A stretch of DNA of 64,000 nt, taken from Alterluteimonas quercicellularis. GTDB lineage: Bacteria > Pseudomonadota > Gammaproteobacteria > Xanthomonadales > Xanthomonadaceae. Position numbers and translations under genes: made by a program. Of the stretch, positions 47,102 to 56,030 are shown piece after piece. Position 1 is the first letter of the stretch. The number at the start of each line of letters is the position of its first letter. The stretch spans positions 62,001 through 126,000 of the forward strand of contig NZ_JAIWPR010000005.1 in NCBI RefSeq assembly GCF_021191635.1, given 5' to 3'. Under the pieces are notes generated by a model. The model was not told where the DNA came from. It saw only the letters and a program-made list of their open reading frames with translations, and ran no database searches.

Positions 47102-50100
47102 GGTGCCGCGCTCCCGGGGCCTTCGAAGAACCGCAGCTGGTCCAGCGCCTCGTCCAGCCGGCGCTCGGCCGGCGTGCGTTCGCGGCGCTTGCGTGCGCCT
47201 GCGCCCGCGCCCGCCGGCGCTTCGGCCATGCGCTCGCGCATCAGCTCGACCAGTTGCACGATGACCGCGCCCAGGCCCGCCTGGTGCTCGTGCGACTGCC
47301 GCAGGCGCTCCAGCAGCGGCTCGATCGCGGTGCGCACCGAGTCCGGCAGCGCCTGCGCCAGCGCCTCGCCCGGGGCCGAGGGCGGCTCGCGCTCGGCGAT
47401 GCGCTGCAGCGCCGCCAGCACCTCCGGCCACGGCACCGGGTCCGGCGTCCGGCCGCCGTCGTCCGCCGGGGCGGCGCCCGCCGTCCCCAGCGCCTGCAGG
47501 CCTTGGGCGATGTCGGCCAGCTGCGCCACCACGCGCGCGCCGGTGTCGGCGTCCTCGCCGCCCATGGCCTTGTCGCGCAGGAAGTCGCGCTTGATCTGCG
47601 CCCAGCGCGCCGCCTGCTCGGGCGTCGCGTTGCCGCGCAGTTCGGCCAGCTTGAGCAGGTTCTCCTCGGCGCCGGTGGTCAGCAGCTGCGCTTCGCCCTG
47701 GTAATGGTCGGCGATCAGCTGCTGCAGCTCGGCGTCGTTCATCACCGGCGAGATCTTCTCGGCCAGCTTGTTCATGTTGCGGTAGCTGCCCTGCAGCCGG
47801 AACGGCGGCTCGGTGCGGTAGCGGTCGGCCTGCGCGGCGCTGGCGATGTATTGCTGGTTGACGCGGTAGACCACGTCGCGCACCTGCATCAGCCGCCGCA
47901 GCGTGGCGACGATCTCGTTGACCTCGGCGCCGCTGTAGGCGTGGGACAGGTCGTTGCTGGAGACCTCCTTGCCGGCGGCGCGGTCGGCCAGCAGGTACAG
48001 GTCGGCCATGTCGCGGGTGGCCAGCGGCGCCAGCACCGGGCTGGAGGTGAGGCTGTTCTCGATGTAGCTGAGCTTGAACGCGTCCTCCATGCCGCCGAGC
48101 ACGTCGCCCAGGTTGTAGATGTCGGCGCGGTTGGCGAGCATGTCCGGGATCTTGAACACCTCGCCGGACTCGGTGTACGGGTTGCCCGCCATGACCACGC
48201 AGAACTTCCTGCCGCGCATGTCGTAGGTACGCGTGCGGCCCTGCCACACGCCCTCGATGCGGCGGGTGCCGTCGCACAGCGAGATGAACTTCTGCAGGAA
48301 CTCGGGATGGGTGTGCTGGATGTCGTCGACGTACAGCATCGTGTTGCTGCCCATCTCCAGCGCGAGGTTGAGCTTCTCCAGTTCCTGGCACGAGGTCGCG
48401 TCGGGGGCCTGCGCCGGGTCGAGCGAGCGCACCTCGTGGCCGAGCGCGGGGCCGTTGATCTTCATGAAGACCAGGCCCAGCCGGCTGGCCACGTACTCCA
48501 TCAGCGTGGTCTTGCCGTAGCCGGGCGGCGAGATCAGCATCAGCAGGCCCATCAGGTCGCTGCGCTTGTCCTCGCCGACGGTGCCCATCTGCTTGGCGAG
48601 GTTGTCGCCGATGATCGGCAGGTAGACCTCGTCGATCAGCCTGTTGCGCACGAACGAGGTCAGCGGGCGCGCCTTGAACTCCGACAGCCGCAGCGCCTCG
48701 CGCTCGCGCGAGACGATGCGCTGGCGCACGGCCTGGTAGCGGTGGAAGCCGGTCACGAAGCGCTCGCGGTGCATGCGCAGCCGGGCCAGGAAGTCGTCGA
48801 TCGGCAGGTGCAGGCGGCCCTCGGCGATGCGCGGGTGCTCGCCCAGCAGGCCCTCGACCTCCGCCACCAGCGCGGCCTCGCGCACCTGGTGGCGCAGTTC
48901 GCGGCCGGCCAGCAGCAGCGCGATCGCCTCGGGCGCGTAGCCGGCCAGCGGCGCCCGCGCCGGGTCGCTGCACAGGCCCTGCAGCCAGTGCGAGGCCAGC
49001 GCCCACTGCGCGCCGGGCCGCCCGGCCTGCCGCTGCAGCGAGCGCGCGAAGGCGTCCTGCATGCCGGCCTCGGCCAGCGCCTCCTGCAGCGCGTCGACCA
49101 GCTGCCGTGCGTAGCGGCTGAAGCCGAAGGTCGGCTCGCCGTCCTGCAGCTCGGCGAGCAGGTAGCGTGCGGACTCGCCCGCCACGGCCGGGTCGAGCGG
49201 CAGCGCCGCGCGCTCGGCGAACGCGGCCAGCGCCGCGGCGATCTCGGCCTGCAGCGCGTCGAGGCCGTCCCGGGTACCGAACAGGCGCCGGATCGCCAGC
49301 GCGCCGGCGCTGCGCTCGGGCCACTGCGCGGCTTCCTCCGATCCGCGTTCCCGGGCCCAGAACAGCGCCGCCAGCGCCCGCGCCGCCGGCGCGTGGACCA
49401 GCGGCCCGGCGGCGGCGTACACCGGCACCAGCGCACGCAGGATCAGCGCCGCGTCGTGGTCGTGGATGCCCTTCTCGTAGCCCTCGCGGTAGCGCGGGGC
49501 GGCGAACGCGCGCACCGTGCGTTCCAGCGCGTCGGCCTCGGGCAGCTGGCGCGAGAGCAGATCGAGGCTCAGGCCCTCGCGGCCGTCGAGGGCCGCCTCC
49601 AGCACCAGCCCGGCCAGATGCTCGCTGCGCGAGATCGCGGGCGACTCGGAGTCCAGCGCCACCTGCCAGTAGTCGCGCAGCGCTTCCAGCGCCTCGTCGC
49701 GGATCGGCGCGTAGAAGTCGGTGCCGGTCAGGTGGATCGACAGACCCTCGCCGCGCGGCAGGATGGTGAGGTCGAGCGGCTGGGTATTGACGCTGAAGCG
49801 GTGCCGCGGGCCGAGTCGGACGACCTGGCCGCCGCCCTCGAACAGCTCGGTGCGGTCGCGCAGCGCGCGCACCGCCTCGTCGCGCACGCCCTTGAGCCGC
49901 GCCTCGACGTCGTCGGCCTTGACGTTGTCGCGGTAGCCGCGCAGCCGCTCGGCCAGCTCGCGCAGCTTGAGGATCAGGGGGTCGCCGGCGAAGAAGGCGT
50001 TGAGCTCGTCGGCGCTCGCGAAGCGTTCGGTGCGCCGCGGCAGGCCATCGAGGATGCGGGCGGCGGCGTCCAGCACCGCCTGCGCCTTGCGCTGGCGCTC

Positions 50101-52431
50101 GTCCAGCAGCGCCTGCTTGTGCGACTCGAAGGTCTCCAGCAGTTCCTCGCGCTTGGCCAGGATGTCGGAGAGGAACTGTTCGTGCTCGCCGAACTGGCTC
50201 TCCAGCTCTTCCAGTTGCACCAGCAGGCGCGAGAGCTGCTCGTCGGCGCGTTCCGGGTCGGTGGCCAGGCCGAGCGCGCTGGCGATGGCCTGGCCGAACA
50301 GCGAGAACTGGGCGCCGAACTGCGCCACCGCCTCGGCCGAGCCGAGCGCGCGCCGGCGCTGGTCGGCGCGCGCCCGCGCCTGGTTGAGGCGGGCGTAGAT
50401 GCCGGAGACCGCCTCCACCACGCGGGTGCGCTCGGTGGCGTCGTCCACCTTCAGCGTGGCCATCAGCTCCGACAGCGTGTCCAGGTCGGCCGCCATCGCC
50501 TGCATGCGCCCGATCTGCTCGGCGAGCGCCGTGGCGGTCTGCGCCTGCTGCGCAGCCCGGTCGATCTCCTGCAGGCGCTGGGCGAAGGGCAGCAGCGCCT
50601 TGTCGCCGGCCAGGAAGACACCGGTCGCCGCGCCCACCCGGTCCTGCGCCTCCTGTAGCGCCTCGCCCATGCGGTCGATCGCGCCGGTGTCGACGTAGCG
50701 CAGCTCGCGGATGGTCAGCAGGTGGCCGCGCTGGCGCGCGATCTCGCCCAGCGCCTCGACGAAGGCGTCGATGGCGTCCCAGTTCTCGGGCTGCAGCCGC
50801 GCCAGCAGCGCGCGATGCGCCCGCCCGGCCTCGTCCATCGCCTGCGCCGACTGGCCGCGGATGCTCTCGACCTTCTCGTACTCGTCGAGCACCGATTCGC
50901 CGGTGGCGCTGATCTCGTGCAGCAGCGCGCCCAGGTCGCCGCACTCCGGCGCCTCCAGCCAGTGGTGGGCGTCGAACAGGCGGCGGGTGTTGTGCACCAG
51001 CAGCTGGTAGCGCTGCACCGAGACCTCGGCGCCGTCGATCTCGCGGGCCAGGTCGAGCAGGTTGGACAGGCCGCGCACCAGCTCGGGATTGCCGATGCGG
51101 CCCATGAAGGTGTTGGCGGCCGGCGCGCGCGCGGCGAACTCGTCGCTGGCGAACGGGGTCTGCCAGACCTGCATCGGGTGGATGCGGGTCGGCCCGTCGC
51201 CCTCGGCGTGGAACAGCACCATGCGCCCGTCGTGCAGCAGCGCGTAGCCGTGCCCGAACACCGGGTTCTGCAGCGCGCGCTGGATGGTGTTGTAGACGAA
51301 CAGCGCCGAGCGGCCGGCCTCGCGGTCGTAGAAGACGTACATGACGTCCTCGCCGTTGGGCGAGCGGATCGCGCGCTTGAACTGCATGCCGGCCATCTGC
51401 GCGTCGAAGGCCTTGTGCTCGCCGTTCTGCAGGTAGTAGCCGCCGGGGAAGATGATCCCGTGGTCCTCGGGCAGCTGCACGCAGGCCTGGACGATGGCGT
51501 CGTTGCGGACGATCCTGCCGGTCAGCGTGTTGTAGATCAGCCCGCGCCAGGCCTGCTCGCGGTAGGGCAGCACCTTGAGCAGGACCAGCGAGCCGACCCG
51601 GGCGAAGTCGAACACCGCGTCGTCGATCGACTGGGTGCGGTCCTCGACCGGCTCGCTGTAGACGCCCTGCCCGGTCTCGGTGTTGTTCTCGACCTTGACC
51701 GTCAGGTCGCCGCCGGTGGTCTCGACGAACACGGTGTCGAGGATGTTGAGGTGCGGGTGGCGCCCGTCCACCGCCAGCTCGCGGGTGGCGCGGGTCCACT
51801 CGAAGTCGAACGGCGGCGGCAGCGCGATGTCGCGCTCGCCGCGCGCGTCGAGGTAGGTCAGCTCGCCGGTGTTGGCGATCGCCCAGCGGAACACGCGCAC
51901 GTCGGTGCTGCGCTCGCCGATCTGGAACGCCGCCAGCAGCTTGCTTTCGCGCACGATCAGCTGCAGCAGCCGGGCGTGCTTGTAGTAGGCGTACAGCTCG
52001 GTGAAGTCGTGCACGAAGCCGGGCTGGCCGAGGAAGCTGCCCGCCGGGTCCACCGGGGCGACGTCGTAGCCCTCCGGCCCCTCGGTCAGGCGGTACAGGC
52101 CGAACACGTCCTCGATACGGGTCTGCGTCTTCAGCCCGATGTAGACGTTGTAGCCGAACAGCAGGTGGTCGCCGGGCACCTGCACGATGTCGCGGCCGAC
52201 GCAGTTGTTCTCGGTGCGGATGCGGAAGCGCCCGGTCACCTCCATCCGGCTGTCGCCGAACTCCTGCAGGCGCTGCGCGTTCAGCGCCTCGGCCTTCGCG
52301 CGCAGGCGGGCGCCCTGCTCCGCCAGGCGCCGGCGCAGCACCTCGTAGGCGCCACCCTGGGCGACCGCCTGGTCGACCTGGCTGGAGGACGCGGGCGACG
52401 CCTGCGCGGCGTCGGGGTTCGGCTCGGACAT
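47098..52431 (-). CDS. Giant AAA+ ATPase (DUF3686, DNA repair ATPase-like)
   Basis: A 1777-residue protein. The first about 450 residues are beta-rich and typical of the DUF3686 family (RFRIRTENNCVGRDIVQVPG, GYNVYIGLKTQTRIEDVFGLY, YELVIRESKLLAAF-like). A long helical coiled-coil part follows at about 480-800. The single AAA+ domain lies near 1270-1500, with Walker A SPPGYGKTT (about 1300) and Walker B MLYVDDIQHTHPEF (about 1365), then a sensor-containing GRKFCVVMAGNPYTESGEVF. The family is often labelled DNA repair ATPase, but I see no DNA-binding motif. The gene sits between flotillin and TelA genes with overlaps, so a membrane-linked stress role is more likely. Complete, no frameshift seen. 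Confidence 0.85.
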   Translation of the reverse strand: MSEPNPDAAQASPASSSQVDQAVAQGGAYEVLRRRLAEQGARLRAKAEALNAQRLQEFGDSRMEVTGRFRIRTENNCVGRDIVQVPGDHLLFGYNVYIGLKTQTRIEDVFGLYRLTEGPEGYDVAPVDPAGSFLGQPGFVHDFTELYAYYKHARLLQLIVRESKLLAAFQIGERSTDVRVFRWAIANTGELTYLDARGERDIALPPPFDFEWTRATRELAVDGRHPHLNILDTVFVETTGGDLTVKVENNTETGQGVYSEPVEDRTQSIDDAVFDFARVGSLVLLKVLPYREQAWRGLIYNTLTGRIVRNDAIVQACVQLPEDHGIIFPGGYYLQNGEHKAFDAQMAGMQFKRAIRSPNGEDVMYVFYDREAGRSALFVYNTIQRALQNPVFGHGYALLHDGRMVLFHAEGDGPTRIHPMQVWQTPFASDEFAARAPAANTFMGRIGNPELVRGLSNLLDLAREIDGAEVSVQRYQLLVHNTRRLFDAHHWLEAPECGDLGALLHEISATGESVLDEYEKVESIRGQSAQAMDEAGRAHRALLARLQPENWDAIDAFVEALGEIARQRGHLLTIRELRYVDTGAIDRMGEALQEAQDRVGAATGVFLAGDKALLPFAQRLQEIDRAAQQAQTATALAEQIGRMQAMAADLDTLSELMATLKVDDATERTRVVEAVSGIYARLNQARARADQRRRALGSAEAVAQFGAQFSLFGQAIASALGLATDPERADEQLSRLLVQLEELESQFGEHEQFLSDILAKREELLETFESHKQALLDERQRKAQAVLDAAARILDGLPRRTERFASADELNAFFAGDPLILKLRELAERLRGYRDNVKADDVEARLKGVRDEAVRALRDRTELFEGGGQVVRLGPRHRFSVNTQPLDLTILPRGEGLSIHLTGTDFYAPIRDEALEALRDYWQVALDSESPAISRSEHLAGLVLEAALDGREGLSLDLLSRQLPEADALERTVRAFAAPRYREGYEKGIHDHDAALILRALVPVYAAAGPLVHAPAARALAALFWARERGSEEAAQWPERSAGALAIRRLFGTRDGLDALQAEIAAALAAFAERAALPLDPAVAGESARYLLAELQDGEPTFGFSRYARQLVDALQEALAEAGMQDAFARSLQRQAGRPGAQWALASHWLQGLCSDPARAPLAGYAPEAIALLLAGRELRHQVREAALVAEVEGLLGEHPRIAEGRLHLPIDDFLARLRMHRERFVTGFHRYQAVRQRIVSREREALRLSEFKARPLTSFVRNRLIDEVYLPIIGDNLAKQMGTVGEDKRSDLMGLLMLISPPGYGKTTLMEYVASRLGLVFMKINGPALGHEVRSLDPAQAPDATSCQELEKLNLALEMGSNTMLYVDDIQHTHPEFLQKFISLCDGTRRIEGVWQGRTRTYDMRGRKFCVVMAGNPYTESGEVFKIPDMLANRADIYNLGDVLGGMEDAFKLSYIENSLTSSPVLAPLATRDMADLYLLADRAAGKEVSSNDLSHAYSGAEVNEIVATLRRLMQVRDVVYRVNQQYIASAAQADRYRTEPPFRLQGSYRNMNKLAEKISPVMNDAELQQLIADHYQGEAQLLTTGAEENLLKLAELRGNATPEQAARWAQIKRDFLRDKAMGGEDADTGARVVAQLADIAQGLQALGTAGAAPADDGGRTPDPVPWPEVLAALQRIAEREPPSAPGEALAQALPDSVRTAIEPLLERLRQSHEHQAGLGAVIVQLVELMRERMAEAPAGAGAGARKRRERTPAERRLDEALDQLRFFEGPGSAAP

Positions 52432-52524
52432 CGGCTCCTATCCCGGCTGGCGCAGGCGCGCGGCGATGCCGCGTGCCTGCCGGTTCGACGCGCGCCGCGC
52501 GGCCACGGCCGGCGGCGCGTCCAC

Positions 52525-54543
52525 TCAGGCGGCGCCGTCGCCGGCGACCGCGCGCTGGCCGTCCGCGCCCACCCGGGGCGGTGCGGCGCCGTCGCCGCCG
52601 CGCGTCGCGGTCGCCACGCCCAGGTAGCGCTGCATCAGGTCCTGCACGATCGGGCTCTTGCCCGCCAGGCCCTCGATCGACTTGCCCAGCGAGACGGCCT
52701 TGACCAGGCTGTCGAACATGCCGCCGTCGCCGCCGACCAGGTCGATGTCGGCGTTGCGCAGCGCGGTGGCGATGACCTCGGCGTTCTCCTTCGAGATCTC
52801 CTTGCCGGCGTCGATCGACGCCAGCGCCTGCTTGAGGCTGGTGTCGAGCGCCATGCGGAACTCCTCGTGCGAGCGCGCCGTATCGCTGAGCGCGTCGATC
52901 GCCTGGAACTTCTGCGTCAGGCCCTCGGCCTCGGCGAGCAGCTTCTTCTGCACCACCGTCGCCTCGGCGCTGCCGATCGACTCCACCGCCTCGGCGCGGG
53001 CGCGGCCCATCTGCGCCTCGCCCTGGGCCTGCGCGCCCAGCGTCTCGGCCAGCACCTTGGCCTCGGCGCTGCCCTGCTTCAGGTTGGCCTCGGCCTTGGC
53101 CTCGATGACGCGCGCCTCGGCGACGCCGACCTTCTCGATCGCCACCGCGCCGGCCTCCTGCACCTGCGCCTCGGCCAGGCCCGGCGCGGCGCGCTCGGCG
53201 CGCACGCCGTCGGCCAGCAGCTTCTTGGCCTCGGCCTGCTTGCCGGAAGCGTCGAACTCGGCCTGGGCCAGGGTGGTGATCTCGACCGCGCGGTGGCGAG
53301 CCGCGGTCTCGCGCGCCTCGGCCTCCTTCACCTGGCGCACCAGCGCCTCCTGCGCCTTGGCCTCGGCGTCGAGGATCGTGACCTGCTTCAGGCGGTCGGC
53401 CTCGGAGACCTCGCGCACCTCCTTGATCCGCTCCTCCTCCTGCGCCACGGTCTTGTCAATGGCGATGCGCTCGCGGGTGATGTTGGCCACGTCCATCCGG
53501 CCCTGCTCCACCACCTTGTCGCGCTCCACGCCCTGCAGCTGCACCTCGCGGTCGGTGGTCACCTGCTCCAGCTGGCGCGCGCGCTCCACCCGCTCGGCCT
53601 CGATCGCCACCGCGCGCTGGCGGTTCTGCGCGGCGACCTCGACCTCGCGCAGGCGGTTCTCCTCGCGGATGTCGATGAGCTGCTGCGCCTCGATGCGCGC
53701 GTTCTCGGCCAGCTGGCGCTGCTCCTCCTGCACCCGGGCGGTCTCGGCCTCCTCGCGCGCGCGGATGGTGTCCACCTCGCGCTTCTGACGCGCCTCGGCC
53801 TCGGCCTGCTGCCGCTCCAGCGCCAGCGTCGCCTCGCGCGCCTCGACGTTCTTCTTGGTGATCGCCAGCCGCTCGTTCTGCTCCAGCTCGTTGGTGACCA
53901 CGTTCTGCGAGGCGGTCAGCTCGGTGATCTTGCGGATGCCCTCGGCGTCGAGGATGTTGTGCGGGTCGAGCACGCTCTTGGGCGTCTGCTCCAGGTAGTC
54001 GATCGCCACGTCCTCGAGCACGTAGCCGTTGAGGTCGTTGCCGATCACCTTGATGATCTCGTCGCGGAACTCCTGCCGCTTCTCGAACAGCTCGGTGAAC
54101 TCGAACTTCTTGCCCACCGTCTTCAACGCCTCGGAGAACTTGGCGTTGAACAGCTCGTCGACCGCGTGCTTGTCGCTGGCGCGGTCGGCGCCCAGCGCCT
54201 TGGCGACCCGCAGCACGTCGGCCTGGGTCTCGTTGACGCGCAGGTAGAACGCCACCGCGATGTCGGCGCGCATGTTGTCGCGGCAGATCAGCCCCTCCTT
54301 GCCGCGGCGGTCGATCTGCAGCGTGATCAGGCTGATCTTCATCAGCTCGGCCCGGTACAGCACCGGGATGATCAGCGCACCGGTGAAATGCACCTTGGGC
54401 TGCGCGCTCATGTCGTTGACGATCAGCGCGGTGCCCTGGTCGACCTTCTTGTAGAAGGCCTTGAACAGGCCGGCGATGCCGAGGAACAGCACCAGCAGGA
54501 CCCCGAGGCCGATCAGGAACGGGGCGATCGCGGCAATGCTCAT
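52525..54543 (-). CDS. Flotillin-like SPFH protein (YqiK type)
   Basis: A 672-residue flotillin. It has an N-terminal membrane helix (about 5-27), an SPFH domain (about 30-220, with GTALIVNDMSAQPKVHFTGAL and RRGKEGLICRDNMRADIAVAFYL), then a long Glu/Ala/Arg coiled coil (about 225-560) with the EA-rich flotillin repeats. A C-terminal oligomerisation region follows (SLKQALASIDAGKEISKENAEV). Flotillins organise membrane microdomains. Paired here with a YqiJ-like protein upstream, as yqiJ-yqiK in E. coli, and with an AAA+ ATPase downstream. Confidence 0.93.
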   Translation of the reverse strand: MSIAAIAPFLIGLGVLLVLFLGIAGLFKAFYKKVDQGTALIVNDMSAQPKVHFTGALIIPVLYRAELMKISLITLQIDRRGKEGLICRDNMRADIAVAFYLRVNETQADVLRVAKALGADRASDKHAVDELFNAKFSEALKTVGKKFEFTELFEKRQEFRDEIIKVIGNDLNGYVLEDVAIDYLEQTPKSVLDPHNILDAEGIRKITELTASQNVVTNELEQNERLAITKKNVEAREATLALERQQAEAEARQKREVDTIRAREEAETARVQEEQRQLAENARIEAQQLIDIREENRLREVEVAAQNRQRAVAIEAERVERARQLEQVTTDREVQLQGVERDKVVEQGRMDVANITRERIAIDKTVAQEEERIKEVREVSEADRLKQVTILDAEAKAQEALVRQVKEAEARETAARHRAVEITTLAQAEFDASGKQAEAKKLLADGVRAERAAPGLAEAQVQEAGAVAIEKVGVAEARVIEAKAEANLKQGSAEAKVLAETLGAQAQGEAQMGRARAEAVESIGSAEATVVQKKLLAEAEGLTQKFQAIDALSDTARSHEEFRMALDTSLKQALASIDAGKEISKENAEVIATALRNADIDLVGGDGGMFDSLVKAVSLGKSIEGLAGKSPIVQDLMQRYLGVATATRGGDGAAPPRVGADGQRAVAGDGAA

Positions 54544-54591
54544 TGAAGGTCCTCCTCAACTCGTGGCCCGTACCCGGACGGGCCCCGGGGA

Positions 54592-55218
54592 TCAAATGTG
54601 ACGGAACTCGTCTTCCGGGACGACGCGGTAGGTGTTCTCGGGGGCGTTGAACTCGACCAGCACCACCCGGTCGCCGCGCCGCGGCGCGGCGGCGGCGTCG
54701 CTGCGCACCTGCAGGATCAGGCCCGCGCCGCCGTCGTCGAGGTCGGCGCTGCCGTTCGAGGGCGAGACCTCGGGGGAACGCACCACCGCGGTCCTGCCCA
54801 GCAGCGACTGCTGGCTCGGCGGGCGCAGCGCCAGCAGCCAACGCCGGACCGGCCGCAGCACCGCGGCGGTGACCAGGACGGCCGGCAGCAGCGCCAGCAG
54901 CGCGATGCCGGTGCCGGCCAGCCAGCGCAGCCCGCCCGACAGCGGCCCCAGCAGCAACAGGTGCGCGAAATAGGTGCACAGCCAGCCGACCAGCGCCAGC
55001 AGCGTCAGCACCGCCATGACCGGCACGCGGTCCAGGCCCAGCCGCGCGAACACGCCGGCCACGCCGTGCGTCTCGCCCGCGTCCAGGCCATCCAGCGCGT
55101 CCAGGTCGATGTCGACCAGGCCGGTGGCGGCCAGCAGCCAGTAGGCGACGCAGAACGCCAGCGCCACGCTGTAGACGAGCGTGGGATAGCCGAGGGCGGT
55201 GGACAGAAACTCCGACAT
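54592..55218 (-). CDS. YqiJ-like OB-fold membrane protein
   Basis: A 208-residue protein. It has about three hydrophobic segments (TLVYSVALAFCVAYWLLAATG, VMAVLTLLALVGWLCTYFAHL, GIALLALLPAVLVTAAVL) then a C-terminal NfeD/OB-like domain (LLGRTAVVRSPEVSPSNG...GLILQVRSD...GDRVVLVEFNAPENTYRVV). Such proteins pair with flotillins and are thought to modulate them at the membrane. The ATG at 55218 is the first giving a clean N terminus. Same strand and 48 bases from the flotillin gene. Confidence 0.87.
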   Translation of the reverse strand: MSEFLSTALGYPTLVYSVALAFCVAYWLLAATGLVDIDLDALDGLDAGETHGVAGVFARLGLDRVPVMAVLTLLALVGWLCTYFAHLLLLGPLSGGLRWLAGTGIALLALLPAVLVTAAVLRPVRRWLLALRPPSQQSLLGRTAVVRSPEVSPSNGSADLDDGGAGLILQVRSDAAAAPRRGDRVVLVEFNAPENTYRVVPEDEFRHI

Positions 55219-55334
55219 GGACGTGACGCTCCTGCAGCCGGCGGCGCCACCGGGCAGGCGGGCGGACCGGCATTTCCCCAACGCAGGCGAACGCTGCGCC
55301 GGCGCGTATCATGCCAGCCTGAAGCGTCAGGCAG

Positions 55335-56030
55335 TCAAGTTCGTGGCATCCGCCGCGCGATCCGGGCCTCCGCCGGCACCTCCACCACCGCGCCCGGCGC
55401 GCAGACGTAGACGCGTTCGCCGGGCGCGGGCGAGATCGCCAGGCCGCCGGCAAACGCGGTGAACGCGGGCAGCAGGCCGCCAGCGCCGAAGCGGAACGCC
55501 GGCAGCCGCGGCAGCCCCGGCAGGCGCAGCACCGGATGCAGGTGGCCGGACAGGACGTAGCCCGGTCCGCCGGCCGGCGCGTCCTCCTCGGCATGCACGA
55601 ACGCGAACGGCGGCTCGTGCAGCAGCGACGCGTGCACCGCGCTCAGGGCCAGCGCCTGCGCGCGCGCCGGCTGGCGGCGCAGCGCGCGGTCGTGGTTGCC
55701 GGCGACCACGTCGACCGCCAGCCCGGTATGGCGCTCGCGGAACGCGCGCCAGCGCGCCAGCCACGGCGCGTCCGGGATCGGGCCGTGCAGCAGATCGCCG
55801 AGCACCAGCAGGCGGGCGGCGCCGGTGCGCGCCAGCAGCGCGTCCAGCCGTTCCAGGTCGTGGCCGGTGCCGCCGGCCGGCAGGGCGATGCCGGCGCGGC
55901 GGAAGTGGTCGGCCTTGCCCAGGTGCAGGTCGGCGATCACCAGGGTCCGGGCGCGCGGCCAGTACAGCGCGCGCTCGGCCAGCAGCAGCAGCGCTTCGCC
56001 GGCCAGCGCGATGGCGCGCTCATCCGCCAT
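55335..56030 (-). CDS. pdeM: Ligase-associated DNA damage response endonuclease PdeM
   Basis: A 231-residue calcineurin-like metallophosphoesterase. Metal-binding motifs appear in order: VIADLHLGKADHFRRAG, VLGDLLHG, VVAGNHDRAL and LSGHLHPVLRL. The start at 56030 overlaps the end of the helicase gene by 11 bases. PdeM is the nuclease partner of the LigC-type ligase, helicase and exonuclease set, all present here in one minus-strand operon. The exact DNA substrate is not known. Confidence 0.93.
   Translation of the reverse strand: MADERAIALAGEALLLLAERALYWPRARTLVIADLHLGKADHFRRAGIALPAGGTGHDLERLDALLARTGAARLLVLGDLLHGPIPDAPWLARWRAFRERHTGLAVDVVAGNHDRALRRQPARAQALALSAVHASLLHEPPFAFVHAEEDAPAGGPGYVLSGHLHPVLRLPGLPRLPAFRFGAGGLLPAFTAFAGGLAISPAPGERVYVCAPGAVVEVPAEARIARRMPRT

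Noticed and set aside
46337-51799. A continuous minus-strand frame of over 1800 codons
   Set aside because: Only its last 254 codons match a TelA-like protein; the remainder is Pro/Arg/Gly-rich shadow of the ATPase frame.
46195-54546. Very long plus-strand frames over the ATPase and flotillin genes
   Set aside because: Composition is shadow-like and both overlap well-supported minus-strand proteins with family motifs.
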